Shown here one piece after another: positions 12,771 to 25,144 of a stretch of 54,228 nucleotides of DNA. Source of the stretch: Paramacrobiotus metropolitanus (taxonomy: Eukaryota; Tardigrada; Eutardigrada; Parachela; Macrobiotidae); contig NW_026570537.1 of assembly GCF_019649055.1 (NCBI RefSeq), forward strand, positions 1 through 54,228. Reading direction: 5' to 3'. Position 1 is the first letter of the stretch, and the number at the start of each line of letters is the position of its first letter. A program made the position numbers and the translations under genes. Below the pieces are notes generated by a model. It did no database searches and was not told where the DNA came from. It saw only the letters and a program-made list of their open reading frames with translations.

Positions 12771-13229
12771 TACAATCAAATCACTAATTCAGTATTGTCA
12801 GATCAATAATTCTGCATAAAATCCAATCAAATAAAACAATTAGAAAGTCTAAAATCAAATCAGTGCCTTTTAATTACTTGTATAGTACCAGTATTATTGT
12901 GCCATGCTCGTAACGCCAGCCATCTGCCCAGTACGCATAGGCCGGGTAAAAATTCAGAAAGATCACATTTTCTAGAAAAATGTCTGCGAAAGCCATTAGG
13001 CCGTGGCCTACCCAAACAGTTTTTTATATTAGAATGATCTGCAAAGATCAACAGGCCAAAGTCGCCAAACAATAATTTTCGCATATTGATCTTCCCCATA
13101 TTAAAACTTTAATATTGATAGCACACAAATGCGAGTTCCTCCGATTGAGAATCCATTGTTTACTATAAGCGTCAAAGCAGAATAAACTTCATACTTTTAC
13201 AGAACTATGCAGCAGATACCGGTTATCAA
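12771..13229. other. No gene seen; AT-rich intergenic DNA
   Basis: There are no intact reading frames, no inverted repeats and no clear match to the neighbouring repeat blocks. Confidence 0.5.
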
Positions 13230-14340
13230 GAAGCGGAAATTATATTATTTAGATGCAGAAACAAAATTTTGCATTTTTTCTGAATTTTTTTGACAAGATG
13301 GCGTTTTCAAGAATAACTGGTTTGAATACAGATGGAAACCACGGTAATAAACATCGAAACATAAATTACACAGTACATCAATATATTTTCATAAAAAGTA
13401 AAACAAATTAAACAACCGTGCACCGGTTTCGGTTGCCGGTTTATAAGATGCGTAACCCCGTACTGAGTCGTACTAAATGTGACCGAAATATGGAAAAAAC
13501 TCGAAGGATTTTTCCTTAAAAATGATTACACTATCAAACATTGGCCTAATTTCAACGTTAACTCCATCTTTGTCCCATACACCCATCTGGTTTCGGCACA
13601 TACGTCGGAGAGTCCGGATCCCCATTTAGTATACAGTACAAACCAACCGGGGAAGCTGAATCTCCGAGATAAGTGAACATTGGTTTATATCCGATTTCTT
13701 TGCAATACCGATAGAGCAGACATATTCGTTATTTAATCAATTAATACTCAACCATTATACTGGCTAATATGCTGTACGAAATGTAGCGTGGTGTTGTTTG
13801 CGAACCGTGCATATTTCTGGCTGGCAAGAGGTATTTTAAGCTAATTATTACTGCTGATTTGTTCTAGAGGCATCGCAGACAACCGCCTAGCAATCAAATG
13901 CACCCGCGCGCATGAAAATCAAAGAAGACAATCAAATGACCTTTGTGCCCGAAAGTACCAGAAAGCTTGTTTAATTTATTGAGTGTGTGTTGCAGGTGTG
14001 TATGCCGTACACGCCGGCATCGAAAAACCCTGTCAAGCCACATAATGTTTTCGAAGGGCCATCGACGCTGGCCAATCTCTTTCGATCTTATCGTAGTAAA
14101 ACTTTTCTGAGTCCTCATACGCTCACGTATGAATCTGCATGGTGGCTGTTTTCCCAAGGCCAGCCTGTTTCGATTTCAGCGTAGTAAATTGTTTCCGTGC
14201 CTTTGCACGCTCACGTGTGATTCTGTATGCTGTGTGCCACATGTATGACCGTCGACTGAGAAAATATGCCTTTACGGCTGTACCACCAACTGCCAGCAGA
14301 CGCTGACGACCTTTGAGCTGGCAATGAACCCTGGCTGGCT
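13230..14340. repeat. R-A block copy 3
   Basis: The landmarks are ACCGGTTTCGG at about 13423, the conserved stretch at 13628-13670 and the GACGACCTTTGAGCTGG landmark at about 14304. It keeps the uninterrupted sequence TTTATTGAGTGTG around 13976-13987. The same site in the R-A copy at 29877 is split by an insertion. Confidence 0.65.
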
Positions 14341-14539
14341 GTCGGCTAATTATTACAGAAACGCCGGTTAGCGCATTGTGCGAGATGCCGGTTCGATATT
14401 ATGATACCTACTTTTTTAGGCTACTTTCATATGCAAAGGTGGCTTTTACAACATTTACAGGTTGTTATGGTATGACATACGTATTATCAAGTTATCAACT
14501 ACAAAGTATTGAGGTACTTTACACTTTTTTAGTTTTTAT

Positions 14540-14760
14540 TTCGTTCCACCCGAAAACTCTCGCGAATAGCCAAAACTCATATCTCGAGATGCTTTCGCGC
14601 GTAGCCATTTCGGTCTGTCTACGCGCGAGGTATCTCGCGCAATAATTAATGGCTAGGCGCGAGGGTTATCCCGGCACAATAAAATTACGAACAGCAAGTT
14701 TAAGAGATAAAAAACCGCGCGAGAATAGCCCGCGGTATTTCTCGACCACTACTCGTAGGT
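14540..14760. repeat. CpG-rich stretch with repeated CTCGCGCG motifs
   Basis: The stretch is unusually CpG-dense for this AT-rich neighbourhood. CGCGCGTAG at 14596-14604 is mirrored by CTACGCGCG at 14619-14627, and related CTCGCG words recur on both strands. No gene was found. Confidence 0.45.
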
Positions 14761-14799
14761 ATGGCAAAAACTGCAAACTGTACGGTTCTTTCGATTCAT

Positions 14800-16450
14800 T
14801 TTTCGGACACACGTCCACATAAATTGAACTATTAAGAAAAATATTAGGTTAACCACTGCAAAATGTATACGTCCACGTAAAATGCGCAGTGGACGCGGGT
14901 CATTTCAGCCCCCGGATTTCTTTTACAATTAAAAAAATTGACAAGAAACCTGTTGCCGGGCGCCGGCGAGTACTGTACAAAATAACAGGAATATCTATTA
15001 ACAGCCCTGGACAGCCAAGTTGGGGGACTTTTGTAAAATAATTATTAAATATTCCTAAACGTTGTTTTGTCTTATTTGTCTTGTTCTTGTTAATCTTCTA
15101 GTGCAACGTTTTATTGCGAATCTACGAGTGCTAAGACCGGTTTCTTTTGGTGTGACAGTAGGGAGCCGAGCAACGATTAAGGGAATGGGGTAAGGGTTAT
15201 TTTAGGCTGCTGGGGTAAATGGTAAATCAACGCTCTGCAGGACACGTGATAAAATAATATGTACAAGTACAGAATAATGTATTAAGCCAACACTGCATTC
15301 GCCTGTTATAAAGTGGATAACCCGTAACCGGGATTAAGTATATCTGCAGAATATACAAATACCATATGTACAGGATGTCTTCCGTTATGTTAAAATGTAT
15401 AAAGCACGGCTTAAGAGATCAACAACGCTTGATCGACTTCCTAACATGACCGTAGAAGTCGACCTGCATGATGGTACCCTCCGCGGCAACGACCGGCCAT
15501 TAGCCATTACCAATGCCGCATTCGAAGCTCCTTGCTAGCTGGGGATAAATCAGCCTCCACAGTCCATATTCCAGACTGCGTCGGAACGCGGCCTTGCTCG
15601 TCCTCGTCTGTCGTGTCATAAGGCGGAGAGAATCATAATAAGTGGATTGAAGGTCTCGTTGAGTCTGCGAGGGACAAGATGGACGTCAGAGTTCACGCGC
15701 ATCTTGTCCGGGGCAGACCCACGGACATCCTCATCGGCATTTTTGCTTTTCACACTGCCAGTCCTCTACTTCTATACACTGTCCATACAGTAACTCTTTT
15801 GCGAATGTCGCAGAGACGCTCCATACTTGTTTGTATTTAAGGATAAGTCACAACTGGTGATGGCTGCCGATAAACGTGTACAGCAACAATCGGAATCCGC
15901 TGCTACTCAGCAGAGAGATCGTATCAGTATTTCCACCAGACAAGAACGAAAAGAACAGAACAGAAGGTTGCAGTATGCCGACCAAAAGGGAAAGAATTAT
16001 ACTTTGTACCTGTACGATATTTCGGTTTGGATGACATGAGTATTGGTGCGTACCCCTTCGATAAATTTAGCCGCCAGAGGAGCTTTGTACAAATCATACA
16101 TGTTCTGCACAGCAGAATAAACAGTACCTAGGCGCTTATACGGTTTTTTATGTTTCCTGTTACGCTTCTTCTTTTTGCTGCCATGATTTCCGGCCCTGCG
16201 CCGTTATAAACAAGATTTACTGCTAGAATAGCAGAAAGCGCATATAAGTACGCAACGCGGTGTGTACTTGTACATATACCACGAGTTCCATGACACACAG
16301 AAAACGAGTTCATGGCCACAAACCTTGCACGCGAATCTCAAAGTGCAACCGGCTGGTTAACTGACCAAGGCCGCTACAGTGTAACGAATCGCGCAAACAT
16401 AACAGCTAAAAATTGCCATCAGTGGCAGATTATACGTAGCATTAAGCCAG
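14800..16450. repeat. R-B block copy 2
   Basis: It aligns in order with copy 1: the 5' segment at 14820-15000, the best-conserved part at 15560-15740, and a degenerate core box at 16308-16324. No reading frame survives. Confidence 0.7.
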
Positions 16451-16698
16451 TACTTTCGCATAGTAGTGTCGTAACTTAAATAAACAAAATTCTAAAAAAA
16501 ATGTAATTCAAAGAGCTGTTATTATAATATTGTGAAGTGATCACTACACCCGTCGTCCAACCCGACAGAAGTTCAGAAAGCACTCGTTTTTCGTTGAAAC
16601 AAGGTATACTAAACTGAACGTTCATATATACTACTCAGTACATATTCAGCGATTCAAAAATCAGACGTCTTGCAGGGAAGTTGCCCAACAAGATATTC

Positions 16699-16836
16699 TC
16701 GTGGATAAAATAAATAACTTTATGATTAAACGGTCTTCCAAAGCTGAAGACCGTTTAATCATATTATTAATAAATAAATTAATAATAAATAAATAAATTA
16801 TTAAATAAATAATAAATATTAAAGTTTCACGAGCAT
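16699..16836. mobile_element. Small foldback/hairpin element
   Basis: Outer arms CTCGTG (about 16699) and CACGAG (about 16831) enclose a perfect 18-bp inverted pair, 16721-16738 with 16746-16763, around a 7-nt loop. One arm is followed by AATAAATAAAT-type simple sequence. The structure resembles a foldback MITE. Target duplication was not established. Confidence 0.45.
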
Positions 16837-17039
16837 TATACTTGCGACTCAAAAAGCAGTGACCGCGTTATGTTTTCTTATAATTGCTACGATCACCGCG
16901 ACGCGTAGTGTAATAACACTTACTGGTATTCCTACTCGCCAGTCGTCACCGGGCAGATTGTTGTAATATATGTATTTATTATTACTATCCGCTACATCAG
17001 CCAATACTTCTAAGACTGACTGATACTGTAGTAATTTTG

Positions 17040-17720
17040 CTCCTTGATCGTCAGTCGTCGCAGTTTGCTATAATATGCTATCGTTTCCATTTGTCCTTGA
17101 ACGCTCTGAACCAGTTTTTAATTTTGATGATAACGGAACAGGTATAGCAGCTCTCGAAAACGGTTCCTCCAAAGATGACACATACTAATCTGCACATGGC
17201 TGACCACCACAGAGAGTACGAAAAGGTCATGAAGCTCGGGGCCTGCTTACGAAACTGTTAGGCCATGCCGGCCTGGTCACCAAGTACTGCGCAACCAATC
17301 GTCTCGCCTATATGCTTCGCGGATCCTCACTGAGGTTCCGGAAGCCGATAGACGCGACGATCTTCGTAACCATGGCAAAACAATCCGGTATAGTCGTACA
17401 GATGAACTGACAGCAGATTGCCGGTTGAAATATATACAGAGTTATTACAAATAGTGCAATTCAGTTTTCACAAGGGCGACTCCAATCTTTCTTAATAAAA
17501 GCAATACCGGCGCGCTTGCGATGCAGCTGCAAGTGCAACTCGTAAAACTTTTTGGAAAGAATTTGAGCAGTCAACTGGTTTATAACTGTATATATATATA
17601 TATATATAGTCAGTTTAAGATTCATTCAAGCTTAGCCGTGTATTTCCAGACTGTTGGTGAAAAACGCTGATTCAGATCCCGATAACAACCGCTGATAATG
17701 CGGCACCGCTGCGATCTGAT
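17040..17720. repeat. Degenerate R-D block, copy 1
   Basis: The later half resembles 44030-44340 and 52380-52740, with the shared words GACAGCAGATTGCCG and CGGCGCGCTTGC. The first half is too diverged to align with confidence. A TA dinucleotide microsatellite sits at about 17587-17607. Confidence 0.45.
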
Positions 17721-18189
17721 AACAACGATGATTCTTGTTCTGCTTTTCCGGATTTATTAATAATTTATTAACAATACTAGGAAACACATGCTTTTTGTAT
17801 TTTTAAAACACAACATATGGACGTGCACAAAATACCGTGGCCATTTCGTAACATTTCATTAACTGATCTTCTGCATTTCAGTTCATATCAGATTATCATA
17901 CAAATAAGAGTACGGTTCTTCTGGAAATTCTGTGTTTCCTAAAAAACATCATAAATTTATAATCACTTTAAATATAAAACTATTATGAGCAGTGAATGCT
18001 ATAATATCGGCATCGCGATCCATTTCCCATGCGCAGACAATTGCTGGGAATTATTTACGAATCTCTTAAGTAAGTTGCGTCCAACAATCAACCGTTTCGT
18101 TGGCCGATTGATCTATCGAAAGAAAGACCAGTATCGAAATTTTTATTAGGTAACTGGTGAGTCTAAGTGTAACCAATGTTTTGTATTTT

Positions 18190-19240
18190 AATTTCATAAT
18201 GAGACGAAGTTTTCAGAAAGCAAATAATTCATGAAAAGCCAAAACATCGCGACGAAAACATCTAATTTTGATCTGCACAGGTCAGCAATACGGTTTCATA
18301 AAATGTTGATAACAAATAAAGCAAATCACGCAAACTTTGCACCGGTTTCGATGACCGGCTTAAAAGATACAAAAATGTTATAATCGTTTCACCTGATAGT
18401 GTAGACAATTCAAATTTCCATTGTCTTATACTACAGTCAGTTATTGAGCGAAGAAACGCCCCATGCGTCCATCTGGTCTCGTCGTTGTCGTCACCTACAT
18501 CGGAGATAATGGCACTCCTTTATTCGTTAACAGTGAAAACCAAAGGAGGACCGACATCGCCGACATAGGTCAACAAAACATTGTCCAGCGCGCAGCAACA
18601 TTTTTTTCCGTCACAGATAGAGCAAGCGTGACACTAATATTATTGTTATACTTGTAATCTACTGTAGAATAAACGAAATGTGGCACCCTGCTGTTGCCCT
18701 GCAGAGTTCTGGCTGGCACGAAGTGCTGTTAGTTGGTTACTTCTGCTGATTTATATTACAATAAAACCTGTCTTTTACATACACCGGTAAATACATACAC
18801 CTGAAAATTACATACGTGGAAACCGGCGCATCCCATAGACTGTAATATAGCTCTGTGTAATACATACACCTGGATAACACATACGGTTTTGCTTTAACCG
18901 AAGGTGTATTTAGAAACCAGGTTTCACTGTATCGACATCGCTGCCAACCGGCTCGCAATTACATGCTCCGCGCGGAAAATTCCAAGAAGACAATCAACTG
19001 GTCTTTGCTCCCGATAGTGAAAGCAGATTCGTTGAATTTATTGATAATGGTTTGCAGGTTCGTGTGCCGTACCAGCCGGTATCACACAACACGTTAAATT
19101 GCATAATGCTTTCCGATGACCTCTTTAGTATTTGATTTTATCGTGGTAAAATTCTCAGTTTATTAGCACGCTCACGTGAAAAGCCCTGTACAGATACCAC
19201 CCGTACGACTGGCGACTGAGAAATCTTCGTTATCCTACTA
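18190..19240. repeat. R-A block copy 4
   Basis: It starts with CCGGTTTCGATGACCGG near 18341 and has a diverged version of the conserved stretch at 18527-18566. It continues through the GCCGTACCAGCCGGTAT landmark near 19066-19082. It is interrupted by the TA-flanked element at 18759-18929. Confidence 0.65.
18759..18929. mobile_element. 171-bp Tc1/mariner-pogo-type MITE
   Basis: The ends are imperfect inverted repeats: CAATAAAACCTG at the left and, read inwards from the right, CAGTGAAACCTGG, followed on both sides by ACACC. TA dinucleotides flank both ends (18757-18758, 18930-18931). R-A copies at 42290-42320 and 29740-29780 run through the site without the insert. There is no coding capacity, so it would need a transposase supplied in trans. 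Confidence 0.7.
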
Positions 19241-19275
19241 TTGAAAAGAAAATTTTCCAGTCGACAAATTTCTGG

Positions 19276-19449
19276 ACTGTTGGACACACAACTCACACCA
19301 AAGGGTTGTGTGTCCAACAGTGTCGGCGACAAATTCCTCGATTTGTCGCCGACCTCCGCCGGTAAAAAAATTCGCAGTGTACTTACTCCCTTCTGCGAAT
19401 TTTATTGACGTCCGAGTTACGGGGGAGCCATGCCCCCTCGAGCCCCCTA
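19276..19449. repeat. Cluster of four consecutive hairpins
   Basis: Hairpin 1 pairs 19276-19292 with 19305-19321 (CTGTTGGACACACAAC arms, perfect). Hairpin 2 follows directly, pairing 19322-19334 with 19341-19353 (GTCGGCGACAAAT). A third pairs AAATTCGCAG with CTGCGAATTT around 19368-19403. A fourth pairs GGGGG with CCCCC around 19421-19440. The stretch interrupts repeat sequence and is probably the remnant of a non-autonomous element. Its ends were not defined. Confidence 0.55.
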
Positions 19450-19929
19450 AATTCGCTACTGGGCCAGCAAACCCTTAGTGCAAAGGATTGATTACTTGAC
19501 CATCGGTGATAAATTGGAACGAAGCGCGCAATCCCCACAATTTCCAACTGCCATCGATGATCGTTGGCAGAATATTACATTACACCGGTTATCAACACTC
19601 GCACTATTTTGACTGCCCATTCGGCAAGTAAAGCCGTTTAAAAAAGAGAGCAGGAAACGCTCCGGAGTGTTACCATCAGGATTCACCTGTATTCCTGTAA
19701 AATCAATTGTCTATCTTTATTTATGAATTAATAAAAACTCCATGCTGGAAATTAGAAATGGAAAAAATTCAAGGACTTCCGGCGCTTAAGGCAATCGCAA
19801 TCCGCCGGTGTGGCAGCGCAATGCAGCTTTCTTCTTGAAAATTTCTGAAAATTGCAATTTTTTTCCATTTAATGGCTAAGAAACAGTGGAAAAATGGATT
19901 TTATTTTCGCTGTCAAATGTATCGAATTG

Positions 19930-21460
19930 GATGTCTTTTTAATTAAGACGCAAAGGAGAAATCTTTGAAAATAACGGTGTATCAGTAGCTGTCCATATTC
20001 CTGGTATTTTCTATGTACTGTAATTTGTAACCGAAACAATATATATTCGACAATTAAATCTGAAAAATTTCTTGTTAATAATTCCAGTGTTATTTCATAA
20101 TTATGATTTTGTTTCAACAGCATTGTATTGTGCCCTAGTTAGATGCCGGGTGCAGCGATCCCGGCTGTTATGCCAATAAAAGGAAATACATAGGACAATT
20201 AATTTCTTAATTATTTAAGGAAATTTAAATATTAAGAAAATTTAAATTTGCCCATGATACATACGCCTGTGTAAAATCAGCAATATCTGCCGGATATTTC
20301 GTCCAACGTATTTGTCAGAATTAGAAAAACTGGCAAGAAACCTAATGGCGGGCAGGGGCGGTACAAAAAGTAGGAGTATTGTATAACCCAAACTTTATAA
20401 AAAAAGCTTTTATTAAATTTCGGCACGCGCGCAACAACCAGCAGAAGCAAGACGCTGCATATACGGTACGTAGCATGATTAGCATCCAACACCTGACGCA
20501 CGCCGTTTCCGGAATCCGGTTCCGATGCAGCCGCTTGATAGTCTCCACCATAGCTCCAAGAAAATTATTGGTGATGGCGCAGAAGAAGCAGATCCCGTGT
20601 TGTATCAATAGTATCAGTGTCCGCGCAGTCGGCACCATCGTTGGTCGTTATGTTCAGATACGCCTTCGGACATTTTGTATGCTTTGCATAATAAATGGCC
20701 GAAAGCGAATATAAACAAGAACGGATCTCACGGAACTGTTTGTCAGGTGCAATTCGTCTACACGGGGCGATAATAGCGATTGATAGTATATAAGCGTACT
20801 CGCTCTGCAGCCTGTACACGGGAAGATTCCGGAATGTAGCCACTAAATGTACGGCAAGGTTTTATATACCCATACGAGTTGTGCATCTACCGTTTGCAGG
20901 TTATATGGTAGGTTGCAGGTTGCGTTTAGTTGTACAGTATCTTCAGTACAACCGCATTGCGCTGCATAGAAAAAGTGGTCCAGGAAATGGTCCGAGGGCA
21001 CCGAACCGTTTTACGGTTTTCGATATTTCTAGTACAACACATGATATGGCGTGCATAGCGTGTCAGAAGTGGGGGAAACAGAAGTCCATATTCCATACTG
21101 CGTCGGAACGCGGCCTTGCTCGTCCTTGTCTGTCGTGCCATAAGATGGAGAGAATCATTATAAGTGGATCGAAGATATCTTTGAATGTGCGAAAGTAAGG
21201 ATGGACGTGGAGTTCACGCGCAACCTTTTCCGGCGCACATCCACCGAAATCCTCAATGTCCAAGATATTTCTGTTCAAAGACATCAAAGTTGTGAGAAAT
21301 AACAATAATTTGCCGCTATCATTTGCCCCTGATACCGGCATTTTTGGTTTGTATATTGCCAGTTGTGTACGAGTACAGTAACTGGACATCGGAAATGCGC
21401 TGCATATGTGATTGCACTTATAGATCCGCCAATAATACCGGTGATGGCTGGCAGTTTTGC
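19930..21460. repeat. R-B block copy 3
   Basis: The match to copy 1 begins at about 19940 and includes 20620-20700 and the well-conserved 21081-21270. It runs through 21300-21440 without the GC-rich insert present in copy 1. Confidence 0.7.
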
Positions 21461-21699
21461 CGAAATGACCTATTTTTTATTTACTATATTTTTATAGTTA
21501 CAATTGGATTAATTTATCGGATATTGGATGTAATGTATTATTTGAAAGCGTATGGATTTGAGTATTAATTCATTTCCATTTTTGCGGAGAAACATTATTC
21601 CTCTTTTCCGGTTATTTTTAATGTTTTACGGTGTCATTTTAAAGCCTCGTTTTGAACAACCGAATTAGCTCAATTTGAACTTTTGAATAACCACTCAAA
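21461..21699. other. AT-rich spacer, nothing recognised
   Basis: No reading frame, repeat core or hairpin was found between the R-B and R-F blocks. Confidence 0.4.
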
Positions 21700-22380
21700 G
21701 CTGGATATCCTAGTAATCATGTTCCATCGAAAAAAAACGGGAGATCATGCTCGAGGTATCTGCAATACGAGTATAGGCAGAGGCAGCGAATACCGTTTTC
21801 TCAACGACAAATGTCCGCACCATAATTGAGAATTTTGGCATGGATGCCAACAGTGTACTTACGTTGTCCACACCGTAATTGACTTCAGGCGCTGACACGT
21901 CGACATAGGTGGCTTGGGAATGGGCTCCGGCATTACCGGGTTTGGTGGGGACATCCGATGTAAATAGAGCCGCCATGTCCACTACGCATTCGGCGTCTTT
22001 TCATGCTGTGCAGAAAAACTGGCCGAAGGCGTAGTGGAAACAAAAAGCGGACTTCAGTGTAAACGTTCTCCCGGCGAAACCCGCATGGACGTCCTCGGCA
22101 CCATGAGTACCATCTAGTAATCCAGGAAAAATCACAGCGTAACGGTCCAGCTTGAGAATGAAGCTCACCGGGGTGGTGAAGCAACTGCTTATGAAACCGG
22201 AGAAATTCGATATCCGTGCGCTGATTAGAAGGATAATTTCAAGATCTTGACAGCTGATAAAGTTACCATTTAACGCAGTCTCTATAGGTGGTTGTACAGC
22301 TAGGCGTCGGACAGCCTTCCTCATGAACTACACAAAGCGTTGCCGGAAAACAGGTTCATGGCCACGAACCTTGCACAGAA
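21700..22380. repeat. R-F block copy 1
   Basis: It aligns with 44860-45231 joined to 46168-46330, and with 53210-53990. Shared landmarks are GTCCGCACCATAA, TGTGCAGAAAAAC/TGTGCATAAAAAC, GTCCTCGGCAC, and a following segment with GTGCGCTGATTAGAAGGATAAT. It preserves the undisturbed TA site at 22140-22141 that is occupied by a mariner-like element in copy 2. It ends with the core box at 22354-22370. Confidence 0.65.
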
Positions 22381-24600
22381 AACCAAAGTGCAACAGGCTG
22401 GCTGGTTCAACAGGCTGGCTGGCTGGTTCTGTGACCACCGGCGTTACCATTTAGCTAAGCGCAATCCTCGCAGTGGCCTATTTGCCACTCTTGGTAAATT
22501 ATTAAATTAAACCAGCAGTTAACTGCATAATACCGCCTTGAATTAAGAAATTAATAATCAGCTGCCTTTAGTTGCTCGATATCTGTATTACTGACCCCTT
22601 GTCACCACACTCAGCTGCTAACCAGGACGCATACACCCGGTGTGAGAGTGCCGTACTAACCGGTACCCAAAAAGCTTGTCATGTCCAGAATATGTTTTCC
22701 GTTGGCTAGTTTATGAAAACATAGTACGCGTACATGGAAACTCGCATCATTAAGTACTTGTTCACAAGGCAATCAATGTGTATGCCACGCCAGCCCGAAA
22801 GCAGGATCATGGCCACGAACCTTGCACACCGAACTCAGAGTGCAAATGGTCAATAATGTGCCCATCGGTGTAACGAAGCCCATAATCCCCCCAGGTCACA
22901 ATTACCAACTGCCATCGTTGGCAGACTATTATAATTACATTAAAGTGATTACACTGATAACGGATACAGTGTCCTAAATAAAACAAGTACACTTGTGGCT
23001 AATTTTACTGAAATACACGAGCTGTGAACTCTTTGAGATGTCAGAGCTCCGCCGTACAGTAACTAAAACACCCAATTGTAAATTTTCGAAAAATTCGTGC
23101 AACGGACTGATACATCAGCCCATTCGTATAATTATCACGCGGAGATGTATTGTGTTGTTAATTAAAAATAACTCTTGCAATTTACTCGAGAAACAAAAAA
23201 AAAATAAAAAAGTTATACTTTCGCCAACAGTATTACAGGCTGTGTAGTCCAACCTTTCTTTGTTTTCATCCTACCGTTCAATCAGGCAACTGAATCTATT
23301 ATCTCGTCAGCTCATCGAGCTTTACAGCTTACCCTGCGGCATTACGCTGCTCATCGACATGAGATCACCGCTACGGTTCCTTAAAGCAAAAACTGATGAG
23401 CAATAGTTAGCTGACTGCACCAGCCGGTTCGCCGTCGTAATAACAATATGGAATTGTGAGTATCTGTACTGTGGAGAGTGAGTGCTGACTGTGCTGTATA
23501 TTGGAATCACTTGTAACTTGTGTAGAACGCAGACAATTTTTTTGCATTTTGTTTATGGGTAGCTCTGATACCATATTACGATCAATTTTTACGCTGTTTC
23601 TTATTCCATTGTCCAAACAATTTTCAGGCTGCATCGGCACGACAATTTGTCCGCAAAACGTTAGTAAGCATCAGGTTTCCTTTGCCGGGAAATTACATAT
23701 TTACACCCCTTTGTACTGCTTTCTAGACGCTTCAGTGTTTTGCGTCCTATTGGTCTATCAGCGCTATTCCGTTCCAGTACTGCTACCAGTTCCTTCTTTG
23801 ACAGAAAGCAGGTTTGTTCCAGAGTTTTAGTTTTCACCACTGTTACATTTCAACGCTCCAGACTAGAACAGCGTCTGCCTTCTTGAAAGTCGAATTTTCA
23901 CCGCTTGAAAATACCTGTAATATTACGCAGTCGTATTCAGTGAGCAGCGAAAAAACTTTATGCTGTGTTGTTGTCAACGTATGGTTTCTAAACTGTGGCT
24001 GCGTGAAATGCTGTTACAAGCTTGTCTGAATTATTTTAGAGACACGAAGTCTTAAAAGGGCAGATTCGAGCCATTTCAAGCTCTGCGGCCCGCTACGCCA
24101 CCGTATCATTATTGGAACCTCACGAGTCACGGTAGAGGAGAGGACGCATAGAAGGCAGAAGCCAGAAGGTGTGCACCGGTGCATATTATAAGGCAATATT
24201 GTCTCTTGAAAAATCAGCGCATGCTTTGTAGAAACCCACCCGAAAATATATTACGTAAATGTACTCGTACCGATAGTGTGAAGTTGACAATGAGGCCGAC
24301 GACCGCTACATTACATTTTGCAGAAGGACAAATTAACTGAATAATAAGTACTTACATGTTTACATTGTACTACAAATTTATTTTACACCTGATGTTCGAA
24401 TGCACTAAATATTACAGTTTTATGCTACAGTACTTCATTTTATTCTGTAGATATCAGACTCAGTATTTGGCTGAACCAGCCATGCCAATGTACGTAACGC
24501 ATAAATAGTGTGGCGTGGCGCTCCGTAGTTTGCCATTCACTTAACCTGCGGATTTATGGTTTTTGCAGACCTGTGGTTAACTACATAAAAAAATTTTAGT
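22381..24600. other. Intergenic DNA with core box; no gene seen
   Basis: GGATCATGGCCACGAACC at 22804-22821 is another copy of the shared core. A few overlapping CTGGCTGG words form a tiny repeat near 22400. Short open frames around 23400-24030 show no recognisable domain. A short match to 31540-31600 occurs near 24475-24540 (GTGTGGCGTGGCGC). Confidence 0.4.
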
Positions 24601-24689
24601 TATGATAAATTTTCTAATACAGAGCATATAAAATCTTTCAAAATAACAGTACAAAAAGGTAGTCAAATGGAAATTCAACAGTTAACAAT

Positions 24690-24785
24690 TTTAACCTTGC
24701 CGGGAACGTGAACGGGTCGGGATAGATCGATGTCGGTCGAGAGCTTACTGGAAGGGTCGATTTCCCTGTCGGGACAACACTAGTT
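24690..24785. other. Short GC-rich block upstream of the NERD-helicase gene
   Basis: About 90 bp are GC-rich in AT-rich surroundings, with repeated GGGTCG/GTCGGG words. It lies about 360 bp upstream of the start codon. It could be promoter-proximal or a transposon scrap; neither can be decided. Confidence 0.25.
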
Positions 24786-25144
24786 AACATTATTTTTAAG
24801 AACAAATATCCCTTGGTGTTCTCCTCGCCGATTTAACCAGCGGCACTTTGCATCTATTAAGATGCTGTTTACTGTAGGAGACCTTGAAGGTTAACATAGG
24901 ACACCAGCAGGCAACCAAGTTTATAGCTGTTTTCATGCACGATTTTTTGTCTGTTACGATCCTACTTCAGGCCAGTTTATGGCTTATGCGCACCTCGCTC
25001 TTAAGCGCAAGATCGCATTAACTATTCCGTCGCGTTTTCGGGCTTGGGTTGACCTCTAGTGGACGCACTGAATGAAACGAATAATGACAGTTGCATAATT
25101 TGTGATCACAGAACTGAATACAGAATCACTAAGAAAAAATTGAC

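Noticed and set aside
19305-19449. Bacterial-type terminators or a CRISPR-like array
   Set aside because: The hairpins differ from each other in sequence and spacing, and the context is eukaryotic.
24690-24785. GC-rich block as the terminal repeat of an element carrying the NERD-helicase gene
   Set aside because: No matching inverted or direct copy was found downstream of 28438.
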